From: Rhizophagus clarus
Lineage: Eukaryota; Glomeromycota; Glomeromycetes; Glomerales; Glomeraceae
DNA: 64,000 nucleotides
Assembly (NCBI GenBank): GCA_015698045.1
Contig: BLAL01000246.1
Coordinates: 1,426,001 to 1,490,000 of the forward strand
Direction: 5' to 3'
This document shows, in pieces, positions 57,533-64,000 of the stretch (position 1 is its first letter; the number at the start of each line of letters is the position of its first letter). A model generated the notes under the pieces. That model saw nothing but the letters and a program-made list of their open reading frames with translations. It searched no databases and was not told the origin of the DNA. A program made the position numbers and the translations under genes.

Positions 57533-60500
57533 TGTCAAGCAATAATATTTCACTTAAAATACAAGTTATTGTTGCTATAACAGAATTTTTTTGTTTTACT
57601 TGTCAAAAACAATTTAAGAAACAAAGAGAACTTATATGATATTTAGCAATCGTAAAAAAATATAATATTCTACATAATAATTTAGATAATTTATCAGAGT
57701 TAAATAATAAAAAATTTAAAAATATTCTTGTTTACTTAATTTACCGTAAGCTACCAAATGGATTTAAAAGAGGGAGTCGCCAGTTAGTATCTCTTGCTTG
57801 TACTGAACATCAGTTTTTTGATGTTTTCAAAGATCATATTCATTATCATAATAATAGACATGTTTACAAATGCATTTTCTGAGGATCTACTGGATATCAA
57901 ATATTAGGTGAAATTTTGAACAATCACTTATGGGGTCAAAAATTTTATGATGAAGAACAACAAACCTATGTTGTTTTATTTAATGATCCGCCTTAACATT
58001 TAAAAAACAATTTACTTGCTATTGCAACTTATCGTGCTACTAAAAGTATTACTACCAAAAGGCGCAAATCCAAGTATAATTCTGGAGAGGTTGTAATTGA
58101 ATGGAAAATTAAAGGTGAAAAAGATGCAAAAGAGAATTATTGTGAAGCAAGATTTATATATATACATTTTTGGGTGAAATAAATTTAATTTGTGATATAT
58201 AAGTCAACTGCAAAAAAATATCGATCATTATTATAGATCAGCGGTGATAATAATCACTATTAATTTTACAATGTTGGAGAATCTCACACTTCTTAGATAA
58301 TATAACCTCAAACTATTAGTCAAATACGTGTTAAATAATGGGTAAACGAAAAGAATATCAAGTTAATTTGTTTCTCTTGGTCGTATAGATAAAAACTTTC
58401 ATTATAGACCATTTTCTCAAGATTGGTGGGAAACGTGATCTATAAAAAATGCAACTGAAACTTCAAATTTTTATCTTATTCATATAAATATGAAAACCTT
58501 AATCATTCTTTAAAATGTACAATTTTTTATTATTGTTATTCAAGGCCATACTGGTTCTTTGCAACAGCCAGGATATATTTGTAAAGCAGGAGATTTAAAA
58601 AGTGCTGTTTTTAATAATCCTTCAGCCGCGATAACTACACTTTATCAATAAGTATTTAAAAGCAATACTAGGTTTTCTGGTTCTCTTATTATGGGTCATG
58701 ATAAAATGAAAATTGGAGAACAATTTTTGAAGAATATTAATTTTCGTCCATTTTGTTATTTTTTTGGAAAATTCTGGTTGTTTGTATATGGAATTGGTAT
58801 ATCTTCAGATGAGCAATTATATTATGCAGGTCCAGGGTTTAAATCATCATTTTATTATTCAATTGAAGCAAACAAAGATCAAATTTTATTTGTACAAGAA
58901 ATAAATAAAAAAAATTCAATTATAAAAATGTATCAAAATTTTGAGTTGCGATATACATATATCAGTAATAGTCCTAATGATGTGTGGCAAAAAGTTGGTA
59001 TATTACGAGAACATAGAGGTGTTGATTTATTTGGAATTAGTCATCCTCAAATTCAAACATTTATTCAAACACAACTTATACCAAGATGCCTACCTGAAGA
59101 ATGGCATATTATTGATAAAATGCAAGCCTTGTGGAATTATCATTTGTGAAGATTTACATTATCTTCTATTAATTGGAATGAATTTTTTATTGAATGGTAT
59201 AATGAAACGAAAACTGTAGTTGAAATTACCACCACTTTAAAAAAACTCTATTCACTAAACTATATAATTAAAGAAAAAAAAATGCGTGTATGGCGTGCGA
59301 TGTTAAGCCATGCTGGATGTACCAATATCACACCTTATACAAAAGATATTTCACCAGTAAGTTTTTTTGAGAAAATATATTTATAAATGTTATAATAAAT
59401 TCTTACTTTTATTTTTTTTAGTATGAATTTTGGACGTGATCTGGTGATCCATCATGTGATTGTGAAATTTTACATTTTTTATATACGTCCAGATTTTTAC
59501 ATCCATTTCCTGAACAGTATCGCAATGATGAGGATATTTTCTGGAAGTGTTTTAGTTAAGTGTTAGAATCTAATAAAAAGGGTTATGATAGGAAAAGAAG
59601 GATTCTTTCCATTATAGCTGAGAAATTTTTTTATAATATTTTGATGAAAAAATTAAAAATAAGTATAACCAAATATTTGTAAAAAATTTTTTTGAATTAT
59701 ATTTACCCTTATAATTTGTATAGGTTGCACAAGGCACTATTTTTGAGGCGAAAAAATATGCCAGAATTAATGGTCCTGGTTGTGTAGTATTGGAAAAACC
59801 TGTCAGAAAAGTCAAAAGAATTACTTCTGAACAAAAACAACAATTTGATTCATTTTTTCAAGATAAAGCTCATGTTATTATGAACTCCTATAAAACTGAT
59901 GCTAAAACAGGACAACCGGTAGTTTATTTAAAAAATACAAAAAATATATTATAAGAAAAATTCAAGGAATTTTTTCCAAATAGAATTAAACGCACAACAT
60001 TTTACACTCAATTGATGGGTCACCAATATATTTACCGAGAAGATCTTGGAGGATTATGTTCTACATGCAGTATGTATGGATATGAAACTTTTGAAGATAT
60101 TATAAATCTAATAAAAGAAAAAATAAATAATACCAATCTACAGGTAAAAACAAAGTTTACTAAAAAATTTTGATATATACATACATACTAATCTTGAACA
60201 ATGAATTTATAGAATATTTTTTCAGAACATTACTATTTTTTAAAATGCTATTTAAAGAAAAAATATGAAAAACATTTAGTTGTAACTGATCATGGAATAA
60301 CAACTCATGACTCATGCATAAATTATTGTTTATTATATGCATTTGATGAGTGTAATGAACATCATACCCATGTTTGCAATGAATGTCAAAAAATTTTCAA
60401 GTTTTTTCAGGATTTGAAATATAATTTGGATTTATCTTACCATGAAGAAATCCAAGAGTACCAAAATCGTATACTTTATTATCTTGCACATCAAGCTCGA

Positions 60501-62312
60501 AAACTTATTTGAATGCACAATTTAATGCAGCCCTTCTAGATTTAAATGAAGATGGTGCACTATTAGTAGTTGATTATAAGATGAAAATATTGCCTAAAAC
60601 ATCACGTGAAACAAAACAAGAATTTTTTGGAAAAAAGGGCTGGGCGTTACATACAGTTCTGTTATATACCAAATTTAAAGAAAGCTTTGAAATTAATATA
60701 CAAGCTATAGACCATTGGTCCACAGATGCTTACCAAGATGCATGGTTTTCTGCATGTTCCCTGCATTCTGTGATAGAAAATTTAGATGTCAAACCAAAGT
60801 GGATTAGTATAATTTCTGATAATGATCCACATTATCACAATTCAGAACTTATGATTATTATGAGCAAATGGCATGAATGGTATGGAATTCAAGTAAAAAA
60901 ATGGATATTTTTGGAGGCTGGTGAGGCTAAAACCACTGTAGATTCGCATCATGCTCAGGTTAGTAATAAAAACTTTTTTTTTTAAAAAAAAGAATCAAAC
61001 TGACTTGTAATAACTGATAAACCATTAAATATCCCTTTCAATAAAATAATTTGTTCGAATTGGTGGTGAAATCCAAGAAGGTAATGACATCACAGCAGCT
61101 ATTAAGAATATTGCTGGTACTTCAGTTGCCCATATAGAACCAAATCGAACTAAAGGTAAACACTATATTTATTTAGAGTGTTTATTACTATTCATACTAA
61201 TTAATAATAACAACTCATTGATAGAAAGTAAAGGAAAGTCTATGACTATACCAGGGATATCCAATTGGTTTGAATGGACCTGGCCAATTGAAGGTGAAGA
61301 TGCGGGTTATATAAAAGCACGAGCTATGCTAAATGTTGGAAATTGGACATCATTTTCTCCTGCCCAGATTCAAAAATTCACAAAAGGTGAAATTAATCAA
61401 CCATTACCACAAGTCTTTGAGTCAACAGAACCAAAATCCCCATGAAAAATTTCAATTCCACACGCATCAGGTAAAGTGATAATTCTGGATAGTAGTTCAA
61501 TAACTGCAATGAAATTGTATAACAAAAAATTTTTTTTATTAACAAATTACTAAATATTATTTAGTATATTAGTTTTTTTATTTCCAATAAAAGTTCAGAT
61601 TCTTTCACTTACCATACTTATTTTACGTTCTTTTATGTCAAAACTCCTATATTGTTAATAATCAATATACTAGGACTTTGTCCAAAAAGATTACCACTAC
61701 AAAAATTAACAAATGAATTGCAAAATCAAAAAATTGATTATGAAAATCAAAATAAGAGACAAAAATTAGTAGAAATTTTGGACAAAGAATTGACGAATAA
61801 AACCTTAGAAAATAAAGGTAATTATATATACTGTCTGCAGTACTTTACCTGTTATGAAATATTTCTAACTTTATTTTATTTAGGATTATGTTTGAGAAAT
61901 CGTAGTATGTCGCATAAAGAATATACTACAAAGTAAATTTGATAAATTCTCTTCAAAAAGATAACAAAGATTGAATATTTTATACATTGTAGACCACCTT
62001 TAGATATGACTGAATTTCCATTATCAAGTGGCTGGGCAACAAAAGAAGCTCAAAAATATAAAAAAAAGGATAGTGGAAAACGTATAAAAAAAGGAATTTC
62101 AGCTATTTTAAAAGAATGTTTTTTGGCTGGAAATGTTGACAAAAGTTACTGAATGACTACCCAAGATATGTGGAATTTATTGACTTTAAGAGCGTAAGAA
62201 GAAGAAATTGAGAGTTCAGACATACCGAAAGTAACAACTATACAGGGTTGGATAACTTATTATGCAGCACAGTTGCGTAAAAAAAGTGTTCAAGTGGTAC
62301 TTGAAGAGGTTT
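57533..62312 (+). pseudogene. Multi-exon DDE-type transposase-like gene, decayed
   Basis: A start near 57533 gives MSSNNISLKIQVIV then CFTCQKQFKKQREL, a CxxC finger-like region. Recognisable segments continue through 57720-58160 (EVVIEWKIKGEKDAKENYC), 58550-59150 (open frame 58691-59149, with QPGYICKAGDLKSAVF and LREHRGVDLFGISHPQ), 59730-60130 and 60509-60985. The last has a plausible acid triad: LLVVDYKMKILP, ISIISDNDPHYHN and FLEAGEAKTTVDSHHA. Then come IGGEIQEGNDITAAIK, AGTSVAHIEPNRTK, FEWTWPIEGEDAGYIKARA (61218-61445) and a basic C-terminal part ending near 62312. More than ten in-frame stops occur, mostly TGA or TAA where Trp, Arg or Gln would fit. The D-D-E/D spacing suggests a cut-and-paste transposase, but I cannot assign a superfamily. 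Confidence 0.6.
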
Positions 62313-62608
62313 AAAAACAACACATATTTGTACTTTATATATCTGTAGTGTAGGTATTTTAGGTGAGAATCTGGCGAAGCGTCAAATAAAAGTAAAAAAT
62401 TTTTTAATAAAATTTTTTTAAAAAATATATTATTGAAAACGTTAGAATAAACATCATGTATTACAAATATTTGTTGAATTTAAAGTTAATTTTAAGTGCG
62501 GTTATTCTGGGATGAAAAGTGGCGTTCACTGAAAATTAATTAGTGATTGACAAAAATTTGCACCAAAATTAAATATAAATTTTTTGCAGTTGACTCACGT
62601 ATCACAAA
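62313..62608. other. Spacer with an inverted partner at 58.2 kb
   Basis: AT-rich DNA. TTTTTTGCAGTTGACTCACG and ATCACAAATTAAAG near 62581-62618 are the inverse of TTTAATTTGTGATATATAAG and TCAACTGCAAAAAA at 58184-58216. Confidence 0.45.
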
Positions 62609-63560
62609 TTAAAGTTTTATTGTAATAGAAATGTAATAAAATGTAGAAAAAATTATAAAACATGAATATGTTGAAGATGTTATTTTAAGTATAAAAAAAA
62701 TGTCAATTTTCATGTTCCAAAATTTCACGAATAGCTGATGTTTTATTTTGAAATTTTTCACCATTCTTGAGAGTTTTCTTAAAAAAATAACAAACATGAT
62801 CGTAATTTTTTTTTCAACAGCGCTGTACGAAAAGGAATTTAATCCCCACCTTTTATGGATAAGCATAAATTCCCAAACATGTGATACTAAAACATGAATG
62901 TAAGGGATTATATCTAAAGAACGGTAAAGTCCTTGTTCTAAGATAGTATTAGTTTTAGGATCTACTATAGTTTTTTTTAAAAATAATTTGTACCATACTT
63001 TTGTTTTTAAATGAAAGTATTGTGAATCTGTTTTTTTTCTCCTAATAGATCATATAAGTGATATAACTCAGCAAATCCATCCTATAAACTTTTAATTAAT
63101 GCAGCATGTTCTGAATCAAAAAGTTTTGTTAAATTGAAATTTCGAATAACACAAAGCTTATCATTATCCATTAAAGATGTATAATTCCAATTATCAGTAC
63201 CATGAATTTTCCAAAATTCAAACTGTATTTTTAGATTTTCCATCTCCTTGATTATAATATTTCGAGTTATATCATTAAATAATCCTTTATTTTTAATTTC
63301 TTGTAAAACCAATTCTTATAAGCGATCAGTAATACGTAACATGATATGAAGCTTGTCTGGAATATGATTTTTAAATGAGATCATGTTAAAAAGTGGAGGT
63401 AATTTATGATCTGAATATGCTGTTAGATTTTCACTTAAAACACTCATTGATTTACTAATCACCCAGTCACTTTTCCCATTTTTACGTTGGTTTTTGATTA
63501 TTTCACACCACGGACAAAAATGATTGGAATTTGCAGCATTAAAACTAAAGATGGGTCCTC
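62609..63560 (-). pseudogene. Transposase-like gene fragment of unknown family
   Basis: On the minus strand the pieces are NSNHFCPWCEIIKNQRKNG and SDWVISKSMSVLSENL (about 63530-63420), then DKLHIMLRITDRL, and the frame 63312-63082 (LVLQEIKNKGLFNDIT and DNDKLCVIRNFNLTKLFD). After that come GLYRSLDIIPYIHVLVSHV and HKRWGLNSFSYSAVEKK near 62960-62800. The CxxC and the LRITD core suggest a DNA-transposon transposase C-terminal half seen repeatedly in such genomes, but I cannot name it. The frame is broken at least three times, and the N-terminal part is absent, replaced by the repeat at 63551 on. Confidence 0.5.
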
Positions 63561-63815
63561 AATTGATTTTCAAAATCCGCAATATTGCGGGTTTTGGAAA
63601 TCAATTGTGCTTAGTAATTTGCAAACCCGCAAATAATTCGCAAATCCACAAATAATCCGCAAATCTGCAAATAATCTGCAAACCCGTAAATAATTTATAG
63701 TACCGCAAATAACCCACAAATCTGCAAATCTGCAAATAATCTGCAAATCTGTATAGTATTGCAAATAATCCACAAATCTGCAAATAATTTACATTATCGC
63801 AAATTTGCGAATAAG
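63551..63815. repeat. GCAAATAATCCGCAAATCTG repeat, likely a MITE arm
   Basis: Starting at GGGTCCTCAATTGATTTTC there are about a dozen units of CGCAAATAATCYGCAAATC and a CCGCAATATTGCGG palindrome. The palindrome and AATTGCGG words resemble the MITE at 50981-51694. The minus frames at 63570-63822 (Tyr/Cys-rich, ICRFADYLQI) are translations of it. Confidence 0.65.
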
Positions 63816-64000
63816 TGGACAAAATTGTCCACTTTTAGTATATAAATAAATTTGGTTATATTTAATTGCGAAGATTAAATTAACATGATTCATAAGTTTA
63901 CAAAATGGACAAAATTGTCTAGAGACGGAAAAAAAAAGTGAAAAAAAAGTGGACAAAGTTGTCCAGACGAAAAAAAAAGCGAAAAAAAAGTGGACAAAGT
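63816..64000 (+). repeat. GTGGACAAAGTTGTCCA repeats running off the window
   Basis: TGGACAAAATTGTCCA and variants occur four or five times with AAAAAAAAGYGAAAAAAA spacers. Each core is a palindrome. The array is cut by the window end. Confidence 0.6.

Noticed and set aside
63570-63822. Tyr/Cys-rich minus-strand frames (ICRFADYLQI repeats)
   Set aside because: They are translations of the GCAAATAATCCGCAAATC repeat, not a leucine-rich-repeat protein.
1-64000. LTR retrotransposons, LINEs or virus-derived genes
   Set aside because: I saw no reverse transcriptase, integrase, capsid or envelope motifs and no long terminal direct repeats anywhere in the window.

Overview
The window is a very AT-rich, intron-rich fungal nuclear segment. 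Several things point to an arbuscular mycorrhizal fungus of the Rhizophagus/Glomeromycotina type: short GT-AG introns of about 50-90 bases, fungal housekeeping genes of mixed yeast and animal-like architecture, and an extreme load of DNA transposons and MITEs. I see no bacterial signals, no complete tRNA or rRNA gene, and no recognisable retroelement.

Host genes lie in two islands. The left island (1.5-5.5 kb) has farnesyl diphosphate synthase (-) and a KH-domain protein, possibly SLS1-like (+), diverging from a shared 0.6 kb intergenic region. The right island (38.3-49.7 kb) has a BAR-PH-ArfGAP-ankyrin protein (-), the U2 snRNP/SF3b protein PHF5A/Rds3 (+) and a PNS1/choline-transporter-like membrane protein (-). 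They do different jobs (isoprenoids, probably mitochondria, membrane traffic, splicing, transport) and do not form a cluster.

The rest is accessory DNA. Autonomous-type DNA transposons are two hAT elements with 8-bp target duplications (12398-15586 and 42810-45174), a decayed CACTA/tnp2 transposase (33985-37621), a hAT transposase remnant (28.1-29.0 kb) and a decayed multi-exon DDE-type gene (57.5-62.3 kb). At least eight non-autonomous elements have both inverted ends and a target duplication (hAT-like, 8 bp; mariner-like, TA). One of them sits inside the CACTA gene and two sit in or next to a hairpin satellite. Many in-frame stops in the transposase genes fit single C-to-T or G-to-A changes.

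The most unusual content is a set of tandem arrays that look like strings of tiny exons between introns: T-rich tract, AG, an exon of 25-45 bases, GT. They lie at 7.6-9.1, 19.3-20.2 (minus strand) and 25.2-27.5 kb, with a looser relative at 10.0-11.6 kb. Upstream of many acceptors is an inverted repeat whose loop carries an ACTAA/CTAAC branch-site-like motif, and the stems differ between arrays yet stay paired. A second unusual feature is a module of about 110 bases with a hairpin core, shared by MITEs that otherwise belong to different superfamilies.
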